The notes under the pieces: model-generated | Database searches by the model: none | The model's input: only the letters and a program-made list of their open reading frames with translations | What the model was told of the DNA's origin: nothing | Translations under genes and position numbers: made by a program | Shown here: one piece after another, positions 1 to 7,940 of the stretch | How positions within the stretch are numbered: position 1 is the stretch's first letter | How the letters are laid out: the number at the start of each line of letters is the position of its first letter | From: Pleurotus ostreatus/Saccharomyces cerevisiae fusant | Taxonomy: Eukaryota; Opisthokonta | Assembly (NCBI GenBank): GCA_024196135.1 | Contig: JAMQCK010001214.1 | Location: forward strand, 1 to 10,701 | Reading direction: 5' to 3' | DNA length: 10,701 nt

Positions 1-272
1 CGGGTGGGCCAGGGGCGGCGGACTTTACGGGCGCGAAGCGCGAGGGCATCAGCCCGCGCCGGCGCCGTCCGGGGCAGAACATTCAGAAGGCGGGGCAGCA
101 ACGGGGGAGAGCGGTGTTGACAGACGGGCGAAGTCGCGAAGCCGCGCGTGATCTGCGGGCGCGCGCGCAGGCTGCCTTCGTCGATGCTGTAAGGGGATTC
201 CACGCTGTATATTCGCTGGGGGTGGCGCACGCGGGACCTGGTCACTGCCCGCCATGCAAGCGTGTCCTGCAT
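1..272 (-). CDS. Possible 5' part of a minus-strand gene with a mitochondrial-presequence-like N-terminus (partial)
   Basis: An ATG on the minus strand at 272-270 opens a frame of 90 codons that reaches the window edge without a stop; the rest of the gene would lie to the left. Purine A is at -3 of the ATG. The first ~50 residues are rich in Arg, Ser and Thr, begin MQDTLAWRAVTRSRVR, and contain RGFATSPV near residues 43-50, which resembles the cleavage region of many mitochondrial presequences. Codons in the first 50 positions mostly end in C or G, as in the firm genes here. After residue 50 the translation becomes Pro/Arg/Leu-rich and less convincing, so an intron or a wrong frame is possible. 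Product not recognised. The region is very GC-rich, where open frames arise by chance, so confidence is low. If real, it is transcribed divergently from the zinc-cluster gene. Confidence 0.3.
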   Translation of the reverse strand, partial: MQDTLAWRAVTRSRVRHPQRIYSVESPYSIDEGSLRARPQITRGFATSPVCQHRSPPLLPRLLNVLPRTAPARADALALRARKVRRPWPT

Positions 273-1251
273 CCTCACGGGACGGGGGAGAGCCACTCGC
301 GACGAACAGCCGGTGGCGCATCGATTTGTAGTCGCTGATCAGGTGCGCTCGTCATAGAGGACATGACTTGCGAGGTTGAATGCAGTCGCGGGCCTTAGAC
401 TTATCAGATGCGGGACGCTGGAGGCGTGTTGGCAGAGGAGGACGTTTGCAGCCAGTGCTAGCTCCAGCCGAGATACCTGCAACAGCAGGGCGCGGTTTGG
501 CAGCGCTGCTAGAAGATGCGAGGGCGAGTATCCTGGAGTTCTCGTGAGGTTTGACCGTAGAGCGTGTGGCATTCGTCTGGACCTCACCGACGGAAGCCGC
601 AGAACGCTCTTGTGATTCCCCGCGTCTCAACTTGATGCCGAGCTCGGCACCCCAAGAGCCGGGGGCGGGGCGCACATCCCGGGGCAAGCGGGGAAGGATC
701 TCACAAATTGGAATAGGCAATCGGGACCAACCACGTGCTGCTTCCTATGACCGACCAACACCCGTAATATCCGTCCGGACGCCCATACAGACTGCGCAGG
801 CCTTTCTGCAACTTATCTCCTACCCTCATCCTCTCCCCAGCTCGCGGCCGAACCCCCTCACCGCGCCCCTCCAGCGACATAGCTCCATACACGGCAAGGT
901 CGTTCATGTGGTCTCTAGGACCGTTTTACGGTTGCTTGTGATGCCATATCAGATCTGCCAAGTGCGGAACCAATACATTTCATCCCTCCAGCTCGCGTTC
1001 AGGTCCGGCCGTCTGGCTCGCTTGCTGCTTTTATATACGCCATCGCACATCCTTTTTGACCGGGGATTTATCGCGCACCGCACTTGAAACGCACCAGGTT
1101 CCTGTGTAGTCTAGCCACGGGATCTCGCGCGCGTCGGCATTCCAATATAAACCATGCAAAGTGTTGTACGTCTACTTTTCTCTCGCCCCTCCACGACACG
1201 CCCCGTGCTTACGCTTTCCTAACGTCTGCGCGCCCGCGCTTCGCGTCCGCC
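273..1251 (+). promoter_or_regulatory. Upstream (possibly bidirectional) promoter region of the zinc-cluster gene
   Basis: About 980 bases without a convincing gene. Elements seen on the plus strand are a CACGTG E-box at 732-737, TATATA at 1032-1037 (about 215 nt before the ATG) and CCAATATAAA with TATAAA at 1146-1151 (about 100 nt before the ATG). Open frames exist, for example 551-1087, but their translations are Arg/Ser/Pro-rich without recognisable domains. Which TATA-like element is used cannot be decided from sequence alone. If the left-edge minus-strand gene is real, this region serves both genes. Confidence 0.4.
1154..1222 (+). other. Upstream ORF (22 codons) in the putative leader of the zinc-cluster gene
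   Basis: ATG at 1154 opens a 22-codon frame (MQSVVRLLFSRPSTTRPVLT plus two more residues) ending in TAA at 1220-1222, 29 nt before the main ATG at 1252. A purine is not clearly favoured at -3 (acc ATG gives A at -3, which is acceptable). It would be in the mRNA only if transcription starts upstream of 1154, for example from the TATATA at 1032; if the TATAAA at 1146 is used, it is excluded. Such uORFs commonly reduce translation of the main frame in fungi; here that is inference only. Confidence 0.25.
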
Positions 1252-2582
1252 ATGGACCCCAGCAGACCACCGGACCACCCGAGCGCGTTCCGCAGGCGCA
1301 CCGCGTCGCTTAGCGAACTGCACGCGCCGCACGACCACCACGACCAGCCCTCGCTGCCCCCCATTCGCAGCCTTCACCCCTTCCTCAACCCACCTCCTCC
1401 TCAGGCTTCGTCGAGCCACCCCCCTCATGGGAGCGCTGGCGAGGGCTCGAGCGCGTACGGCTTCTCTGACGCGCCACACTCCTCCTCAATGCACGCGCAC
1501 GGCATGCCGGCACCCGCGTCACTGTCGCACCAGCGGGAACACGACTACACCATGGCGGATTCTGACGCTGAAGACGATCAACAAGGCCCGCCGAAGAAGA
1601 AACGCCGGCGACAAGCACTTAGCTGTACGGGTGAGTGATCGCTCAGCCTTGAGGCGTACATTAGCCACCTTCTGACCTTCGTTCCCCGCCCATCGATTGA
1701 CGCCGCCTCCAACCATCGTCGCTCGCGCTCGTTCTGTCCATTCATATCCGATTTCACGTCACCTCCGCGCGTCCCAGAATGCAAGAGACGCAAGATCAAG
1801 TGCGACAGGTGCGTCCTTGGTTTCTCAACTGCCCATTATGCACGCTGACGCACTGCTCAGAGTACATCCCTGCACGCCGTGCTCCCGGCGAGGCGAGCAG
1901 GACCGTTGCCACTGGAACATTATTGAGCCCACGTACGTCCTCCCCGCCGTCCCGGAATGTTTGCCGCTCACGTCCGATCCCCAGCGAGAAATATGTCAGT
2001 CGGCAGGAGCACGACGAGCTGAAGGCCCGGGTGGAGCATCTCGAAGGCCTCGTCCAGCGCTTGCTGTCCGGAACCACGGCCGCTGCCCCGTATTATCAAA
2101 TGGGCGTGCCTGGGGCCCCGGACAACCCCTCTGCCTACCCCGGCGGGGGCGGGATGTACCCACAACAACCACATGCGGGGATGATGCCGCCACCTCCACC
2201 TCTCAACCTGCCCTACGACGTGCCACACCCAAGCAGCGGAGAGCGCGACCGCGAGAGGGAGCGCGCACGCGTCTCGCCCTCAGCTGCGACGCGCAGCCCG
2301 CCCGTCGCCACCGCCGCGAAGCACTCGCTCGCGTCAATCACGAGCCCCTACAACGCCGCGGGGCCCGGCCCCGCAGACCCGGTGCCAAAAAACTGCCACG
2401 CGCAGACGCTCAAGCTGGGCGAGCGCCTGCGCCACCTGCCCTGCGCGCTGACGCGCGAAGACCCAGCCTCAGCGGTCACGAGCCTCCTGTCAACGCTTAC
2501 GGGGCCGGCGAGCAGCGCTACCGCGTGCCACCGCCCGCGGGCCGCTATGGCGAGCAGCGCGATGCAGGCGAGCGCGTACTAG
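1252..2582 (+). CDS. Zn2Cys6 zinc-cluster transcription factor (4 exons, 359 aa)
   Basis: Exons 1252-1630, 1778-1808, 1861-1932 and 1985-2582; introns of 147, 52 and 52 nt with donors GTGAGT, GTGCGT, GTACGT and CAG acceptors. All phases join. Residues 1-112 are Ser/His/Pro-rich. A basic stretch PPKKKRRRQ (113-121) is a likely nuclear localisation signal. The zinc cluster follows: Cys125, 128, 135, 141, 144 and 153 in C-x2-C-x6-C-x5-C-x2-C-x8-C spacing around ECKRRKIKCDR, the DNA-contacting helix typical of fungal Gal4-type factors. Residues 162-190 (EKYVSRQEHDELKARVEHLE and on) form a short coiled coil expected to mediate dimerisation. The rest is Pro/Gly/Ser-rich with a polyproline tract (PPPPPL) and SLASITSPY; KNCHAQTLKLGERLR lies near 296-310. 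No fungal-specific middle homology region is visible, so this is a short family member. Expected role is nuclear, sequence-specific regulation; targets unknown. The C-terminus is less certain because another frame is also open there. Confidence 0.87.
1778..1808 (+). other. 31-nt microexon encoding the zinc-cluster recognition helix
   Basis: This exon supplies ECKRRKIKCDR with Cys2 and Cys3 of the zinc cluster. It is bounded by CCCAG upstream and GTGCGT downstream. Length 31 is not a multiple of three, so skipping it would shift the frame and remove the DNA-binding domain. Retention of the preceding intron would stop translation at 1636-1638, just after Cys1. Confidence 0.8.
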
Positions 2583-3195
2583 GGGGCGGCGGTGGTGGGG
2601 GTCCCGGGGTGCCGCGGGAGAGGTAGGCAGCGGGGGCGGAGCGCCGTCTGCCAATCTATTAGGGCGCACCTCTCCGCGCTGTGGGCGAGGCATAGGCGGG
2701 AAATCGCCGAAGTGCGGCGCGCAGAGTCGTCGGGCTGCAGGCTGATCCGCGCGTCGGTCAGCGTCGTTCGTCTCCGAGCATCGCACCCATGACGGGCCGC
2801 CACACAGCGTGCCCGCCGCGCTAGTCATCGCCGTTCTTGTCGCCCTTGGTTCAGCTAGCCCGCGCTCTTCGCAGGGCTGTGTATGTGTCTGCATTATCTA
2901 TTCCTTCACTTCATTACTGGTTTGTGTTGTCTGCTGCACTGGTATGGTTTCATGTCGTGTATATGGTGAGTCTGGGCTACATTTGGTTCATGAATGCAGG
3001 CTAACGTTCAGCCATGTCTAGTCTGTAACTCGATATACTACGCGAAGATTCCTAGACCCCCGTATCATTATCGATTCGATCCTTGCTATCCTAGGTACCG
3101 CTATTGTCCGGCTTGTGCCATTCTAACTTGCGTTCAACGCGCTAGACTCCAACTAACGACTTTTTCGACCATCCTGACATGAACAACCGCACGAA
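2583..3195. other. Intergenic stretch downstream of the zinc-cluster gene, beginning with a G-rich tract
   Basis: No gene supported. The first ~60 bases (2581-2643) are strongly G-rich on the plus strand, with runs of five, five, four and three G, fitting a loose G-quadruplex pattern in what should be the 3' UTR. Later bases (about 2880-3190) are T-richer with no obvious coding bias. Short open frames at 2592-2792 and 2809-3021 have no recognisable character. Confidence 0.35.
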
Positions 3196-3693
3196 TTTAT
3201 ACCCCTTCCTCTACCGCTTCCATCTCCGTCGTTGATGTCTATTGCGAGGCGAGTTATCGGCGATCTCCGTTATGATTGACTACCCAGGTGCGTCAGATGA
3301 GGCCTCGTGGAACTTGAAGAGCGAAATCCCCGCGCCTGTTTGGCTTCAGATTTGACGCGGCGATTCGACAGCTTCGTCGACGTTGATCTTCTCGACCACG
3401 GCACGCCCCGAAGGCGCTCCCATCTGATACCATACGCTGGTCGGCGTTGGAGTCGATATACCTGCTTCTTCGAGCGGGGTTTGTAGCACGTTCACTGCGT
3501 GGACAGAGCATCCTCCGCTCTTGCCATGTGGTGCGATGGGCGCTTCACCGAACAGGACGAGCACAATGCAGGACAATTCATCTTCCGAGACTCGGTCATA
3601 GACCAGTCATCAGAAGACCACTGGCATACCTATACAAAGTTGTCGACGGAGAAACCGGTCCTCTATCTCCTGCGAATCGCCCAACAGCGGTAG
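3196..3693. other. Unresolved short locus with coding-like frames on both strands
   Basis: On the plus strand a TATA-like TTTATA near 3196-3201 is followed by a C/T-rich stretch, then ATG at 3235 (14 codons, MSIARRVIGDLRYD) and ATG at 3271 (27 codons, MIDYPGASDEASW..., with a good donor GTGCGT at 3286). Further on, 3499-3693 reads as a natural-looking acidic peptide (MWCDGRFTEQDEHNAGQFIF and on; stop at 3693). On the minus strand, 3576-3346 is open for 76 codons, ending in VVEKINVDEAVESPRQI, and also has C/G-ending codons. I could not connect these into one gene with matching splice phases and recognise no family. It may be a small spliced gene on either strand, or a decayed gene. Confidence 0.25.
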
Positions 3694-4151
3694 CTATATC
3701 GTATAAGCTCGAGGAATCAGTTCGAGGTTCCTACGAACCAGGTAAAATCCGTGAGAGACATACAACAATTGTGCATCTCTAATCTGCACATAGATATTCT
3801 GGGTAGAACTACAAGAAAGACCCGTGGCTTGACCATAAGATGCGTCTTGTGGGTCCATATGTACGCTTTGTACCGATGATTCGAATCGATGGCATGTATG
3901 CCTTCCTTGCCTCTCTTCACTGTTGAAGGGCTGCCTTGGAGCGTATAATCATTATCCTCACTCGTGCTGTATGTAATTTCTCAATGTCCTCTCGTACGTG
4001 GGTTCCCAAAAGCCACGAATGCGGGTGGGAGGAAATCTCGGCATTCGCCGATTTCTGGCAGACGCCGGTGCTCGAGCGTGGCAGTTGCAGCTCAAGCTGG
4101 TTCTCCTCTCGCCGTTTTCTTTGTTCTCCTCTTCTCCTTTCTCTGGTCATA
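3694..4151 (+). promoter_or_regulatory. Promoter and leader of the lysine-rich protein gene
   Basis: About 450 bases without a supported gene. A TATA-like CGTATAATC lies near 3942-3950. A long pyrimidine-rich stretch (about 4100-4147) sits directly before the ATG at 4152, as is usual near fungal transcription starts. An in-frame ATG at 3984 would add 56 residues; I rejected it because those residues are translated partly from the pyrimidine tract and would bury the hydrophobic N-terminus. Confidence 0.4.
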
Positions 4152-5457
4152 ATGGGCGCCGCTCAGAGTCAGATACCCTCGGAAGTCGTCGTCGCGGCCG
4201 CTGTCATTGCAGGCGCTGCAGGCGTCGGCTACTCCCTGCGCAGCGGCGGAGCAGCGACTGCAGAGTCAGTCAGCAACACCACCGACGCCGCCTCACCCCC
4301 CGCACCGTCCAAGAAGTCGAAGAAGAAGAAGGCCGGTGCTGCGGTCGCGTCCCACGCGCCAGAACCAGAGAAAGCAGCCGCACCAGAGCCCAAGGTCGTC
4401 GGCTTCCCCGACGTTATACCAGGCCAATTCGAGGCTGAGCCTGTCGTGCCCGACGCGCCACAACCTCAGACAGCGGGGAAGAAGAAGCAGAAGAAGAAGA
4501 AGGGCAAGGGCGCGGCGGCAGCTGCCTCGGGGGCGGACACCGCGGACAGCCGACCGACCACCCTTGCGCCAGCGCCTGTGCCTTCCCCCGCGCCTCCTCC
4601 AGCCGCACCCTCCGCCGCGCCGAAGGCGAAGAAGGCGAAGAAGCAGCAGTCCAAGCCCGACATGTCGCAGTCGTTCGCCGCGATCGACACGGACGGTGAG
4701 TGGACCCGCGTCGAGTCGCGTCGCGGGAAGGCTGCGACGGGCGCGCCAGCTGGTACGAGCGCGAGCGAGACGGGGGCGACGTCGTCCATCACGGGGACGG
4801 AGTCGCCGGTTGCGGAGCGCACGGAGGAGGAGGAGAGCGAGAGCGACGTGCCCAAGACGCTCGCGGAGAAGCTGGTCCCTAAGGCGCCCAAGACTGGCGT
4901 TGAAGAGTGCGTGGCTACGTCCTTAGTAGCTTGACTATGCTAACCTACTCCTCAGCATGCTGGAAACGCCCGAGAACCCCTCCCTAGCTCGCGTCATGCG
5001 TGTCACGCCACGTCCAGGCGAGAAGCCCGCGTCTGGCTTCTCCTGGGGCGACTACGAAGACGTGGTCGTCGAGGGCGGAGGGAACGACGCGGACGGTGAA
5101 GATGACGGCGGCTGGGGCGTCGTCAAGAGCAGGGGTCGCAGTACGTGTTTTGGTATCGTGTCCTCATCTCACCGCTCACCTTCACCAGAGACCGACCGAC
5201 CAACAACCCCCGCCTCAAGCTCGCAACAGAAGCCCGAGACCCCCTCCAAACGCCAGCGCCAGAACGCCAAGAAGCGCGAGGCTGAGAAGGAGTCGAAGGC
5301 GCAAGCTGAAGCCGAGCGCCTTGCCACCCTCGCCAAGCACAAGCGCGAGCTTGAGAAGGCGCGCATGATGGAGCAGTACGCGAAGGGGTCGAAGGGGAAG
5401 GCTAGCGGCGGGATGTCCGCGACCGTCGACGAGAACGGCAAGCTCGTCTGGGAGTAG
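4152..5457 (+). CDS. Lysine-rich, probably membrane-anchored protein with C-terminal coiled coil (3 exons, 402 aa)
   Basis: Exons 4152-4906, 4956-5140 and 5189-5457; introns of 49 nt (donor GTGCGT, branch TGCTAAC) and 48 nt (GTACGT). Phases join exactly. No named family recognised. MGAAQSQIPSEVVVAAAVIA starts a hydrophobic stretch at about 12-29, which looks like a signal anchor with the bulk of the protein in the cytosol. Basic clusters follow near 54-60, 110-118 and 158-168, between Ala/Pro/Glu-rich linkers. WTRVESRRGK (184-193) and WGVVKSRGRK (305-314) are two copies of one motif. Residues 252-300 are mixed, then acidic. Residues about 335-378 are a charged helix (KRQRQNAKKREAEKESKAQA and on) likely to form a coiled coil. 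The end ENGKLVWE looks conserved-type. The plan (N-terminal anchor, Lys-rich linker, coiled coil) resembles ER proteins that bind ribosomes or RNA, but that function is inference. A GTGAGT at 4696 inside exon 1 is a possible alternative donor. Confidence 0.85.
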
Positions 5458-6134
5458 CCGGCGTTGGGGGAAAACATGGTGATTCTCTATTTAAGCAACC
5501 AGGATATATCCTCTGTCGGTCTTTTGCACATAGTCTACCCATATGCTTGTGAAGTTATGCAACTCAACTAATGGAAAATAATACCCACTGCTTCTTCAAC
5601 TTGGATGTGTAGCGGCGACGGTCCGTCTAAGGGTAAGGGAATGATTGCCACGCACCATTCATTGTCCAGCAACGCATTCCGACATGCTTTTGTGCGTGCC
5701 CAAAAGAACAATGGCACAGACCACGTGATAGATCACGGCAATAGCCGTGAACCCGCTCGCGGCGCCGCTGGCGCGTGGAACTTTGTTCGCTCTCACCATC
5801 AACGATGCTCTCGAGTCTCGACCAACACTTTTGCTTCTGCAGCACAATATTATCCCGCTTACCTTTGTGAACCTCCCTCTGAACATTCATTGCAAGGCAA
5901 TGCACGGTTTTTGACCTCGAGGACTTGGCCAAGGTCAAATGAAATTCGGTCCTGGCATGTTTGTGTCGACGGATTAAAAGGAGCAGCGCCCCGCACGCCC
6001 GGTCGCTAGATCTCTGCTGCTTTCTCCCATCGTCTATGTGGGCAACTTACGCTCTTGGTCTTCGACGACGCGCGCCTTGACTTATCATTGCATTCTTATT
6101 CAGCTGTTCCTCTCGACCGACTTTTGTGGCAAAA
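5458..6134. promoter_or_regulatory. Intergenic region: 3' end of the lysine-rich gene and promoter of the next gene
   Basis: No gene supported. AT-rich sequence after the stop (about 5480-5585, including AATGGAAAATAATA) fits a 3' UTR and polyadenylation region. A CACGTG E-box and overlapping inverted repeats lie at 5722-5750, and a TATA-like GATTAAAAGG at about 5972-5981. A pyrimidine-rich stretch occurs near 6015-6030. Confidence 0.4.
5722..5750. repeat. Overlapping perfect inverted repeats built on CGTGA
   Basis: CGTGAT-AG-ATCACG (5724-5737) is a perfect 14-base palindrome-like repeat, and TCACGGC-AATA-GCCGTGA (5733-5750) is a perfect 7-base inverted repeat sharing its left arm with the first. 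Together they give three CGTGA half-sites in alternating orientation, starting inside a CACGTG E-box. The arrangement suggests a dimer-binding operator-like site about 470 bases before the next start codon. No binding protein can be named. Confidence 0.55.
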
Positions 6135-6185
6135 GTATGTGTGGCATCTTCCTCCGCCACTTATACTCGACTAACTTGCACCAAG
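6135..6185 (+). other. Probable 5'-UTR intron of the following gene
   Basis: GTATGT donor at 6135, branch-like GACTAAC at about 6168-6174, and acceptor CCAAG ending at 6185 (51 nt); a second possible acceptor is CCCAG just before the start codon. Coding sequence begins only at 6219, so this would be a leader intron. A TTTATAA at about 6194-6200 could instead be read as a TATA element. Confidence 0.4.
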
Positions 6186-6218
6186 ATAAACGCCTTTATA
6201 AGCCCAGCTCACCGAATC

Positions 6219-7921
6219 ATGTCTCGACTAGAACCGACTGCGTCCAAGGAGACCACGCAGCCGATTGTTCCTACGTCGCTGCCCTCGGTCGACTCCGCTC
6301 CCCGCGACTCCCCTGCATGCTTCAGCGGCAAGTTGCACCGGCGCTCTTACAAGGATCGGCTCGTGGTTCTCTTAAACTCACCAGGCGACACGCCGCCCGG
6401 AAGCTTGAGGGCCAGTCGGACTAGTTCTTGGAGGGACAGCGTGCGAGTTACGGTTCCAGTCAAGGCCACCGATATGTCGAAGACGATACCCGACAGCGAC
6501 ATCGATGATCTAGCGCCGACGTCTTCGTCTGCTACGTTCTCGATCGGCGATGACAAGCAAGACGGTGTCAGCGACAATAAGCACGACGACGACCATGTCG
6601 AGAAGAATGCGCCAGCGAAGCAGTCTGCTACCGACGGCGATCCTCTGTCGACATGCAATCAGAACGCCGATGGAGCTCCCAAGAACGAGCCGGTTGCACC
6701 GGCCAATGTATCCGGCGCGTCTCCTCTCGCGGCGCGCAAGGTTAAGCCCGATCCGAACGACCAGAAGAGGTCAATGACCGACGAGAGTATCAGCCCCAAC
6801 CCATTCCTGTCTTTAGCAGCGCCACCTCCGGGCGGAAGGACCCTACGACTGGAAAAGATGTTCGCACGACTCGTCGCATACGCGCTGGACGACGAGCGCC
6901 CACTTACGCGGAGGTCGGGCTGCCCGCGAACGCGGGCCGTCCGCCAATGATGACGACTGCGTCTTCGCAGCTTCCACTTCACCAGGGCCCTCCGCCGCCG
7001 GTGACAATGCCAAGGCTCCCGCTTCACTCAGTCCCGTACTACTATCAGACACCACTAGACTTCATGGCGCCTCCGAACGCGCGAGTCGGAGTGTATCCTC
7101 CTGGGTATCTACCCGGACACTCAAGATTCATCTACGCTCAGCAAGACCCGGCGGTTCATCCTCTGTATGGCGGCATCGCGAATCTTCTCTACGGCGGCAT
7201 TCAGCAAGCGCCGCAAGCTCAACTCGGCACTTACTTCGGCGGTCAAGCGCAGCCACTCCCGGTATACTCTAGCGCGCAGTCTCAGGCTAGTCCTGTCTGG
7301 CGCGGCTACTATGAGCGCCTGGAATTCGCGCCCACCGAACTGCGGGCTATGTTTGAACAGGCTCCGGAGCTCTCCTACATGAGGCAACAAGTGGGCCACG
7401 CTCAGCAACAATGGGATTCGTCTTTTGGGCGTGCGTCGCAGATTCCGCTATCGAATCCACCGTCCGAGGAAACCGACAAGTACTACGAAATCTATCCTTC
7501 GACTGTCAACAAGCCGGGCGACAAGCCAGCCAATCTATGCGCGAAGATCGCGAAGTCTTCGCCACCGTCTTTCGTCAAGCGAACTTCAAACCACCAGCGT
7601 ATTCCGAGCGTCAAGCGGAGCCTGACCGACAATCGCACCCCGAACGACAAACAGACTCAGAGCATTAGGAGGCACACGAGGTTCACCCTCAACACTATTG
7701 AGGCCGCCTTCCTCTCCCAAGAGAACACGGTACTCGGCAACTCAGTCCAAGAGATTCTGGCGCGGCTGGACTTGGAAGCCGCTGAGGAGGCGACGAAGAC
7801 ACCGGTCGCTGCCCGGGATAGGCGCTGCGTCTTCGCTGGTAAGGATGGCGTCTTAGCCGGTGAGGGTGGCGTCTGCGCTGGTAAAGTAATTCAGGCGGAA
7901 GGCGCCGGACGGGCGACGTGA
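6219..7921 (+). CDS. Unrecognised low-complexity protein, probably two exons (about 550 aa)
   Basis: Best model is exon 6219-6769 joined to 6820-7921, with a 50-nt intron: weak donor AG|GTCAAT and strong acceptor TTTAGCAG. AG+C completes a Ser codon and switches into the frame that is unmistakably coding downstream. The first part (1-183) is Ser/Thr/Asp/Lys-rich and probably disordered, with an acidic stretch SDNKHDDDHVEK. Residues 227-350 are Pro/Tyr/Gln/Gly-rich (SVPYYYQTPLDF, PLYGGIANLLYGGIQQ, YFGGQAQPLPVY), like prion-like or phase-separating segments. A basic Ser/Lys segment follows, then a predicted helix at about 470-510 (LNTIEAAFLSQEN, SVQEILARLDLEAAEEA) and a 7-residue tandem repeat near the end. 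No domain, signal peptide or membrane segment is recognised. The alternative is that the two halves are separate or the gene carries a frameshift. Function unknown. Confidence 0.6.
7826..7888 (+). repeat. Three tandem 21-nt copies at the 3' end of the low-complexity gene
   Basis: Copies at 7826-7846, 7847-7867 and 7868-7888 follow the pattern G-GCGTCTT-GC-GGT-A/GAGG and encode CVFAGKD, GVLAGEG and GVCAGKV. Each contains a splice-donor-like string: GGTAAGG, GGTGAGG and GGTAAAG. The repeat is in frame (21 nt) and would expand or contract without shifting the frame. Confidence 0.7.
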
Positions 7922-7940
7922 TAGATTTGTGAATGTCAAG

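Noticed and set aside
551..1087. 178-codon plus-strand open frame upstream of the zinc-cluster gene
   Set aside because: Translation is Arg/Ser/Pro/Leu-rich without domain or consistent codon bias, and it spans TATA-like promoter sequence.
1697..2626. 309-codon plus-strand open frame overlapping the zinc-cluster gene
   Set aside because: It runs through two introns and translates the exon 4 region in the wrong frame, giving an Arg/Pro-rich shadow. The spliced frame carries the zinc cluster and coiled coil.
3984..4151. In-frame upstream ATG extending the lysine-rich protein by 56 residues
   Set aside because: The extension is partly encoded by the pyrimidine-rich leader and would place the hydrophobic anchor internally.
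4207..4926. 239-codon Arg/Ser-rich plus-strand frame
   Set aside because: Shifted shadow of the lysine-rich gene; AAG/GCG-rich codons read out of frame give Arg runs.
7411..7668. Alternative 85-codon plus frame inside the orphan gene, with a protein-like C-terminal part
   Set aside because: The main frame is open for over 1 kb across this region and continues on both sides; no splice sites connect the alternative frame better.
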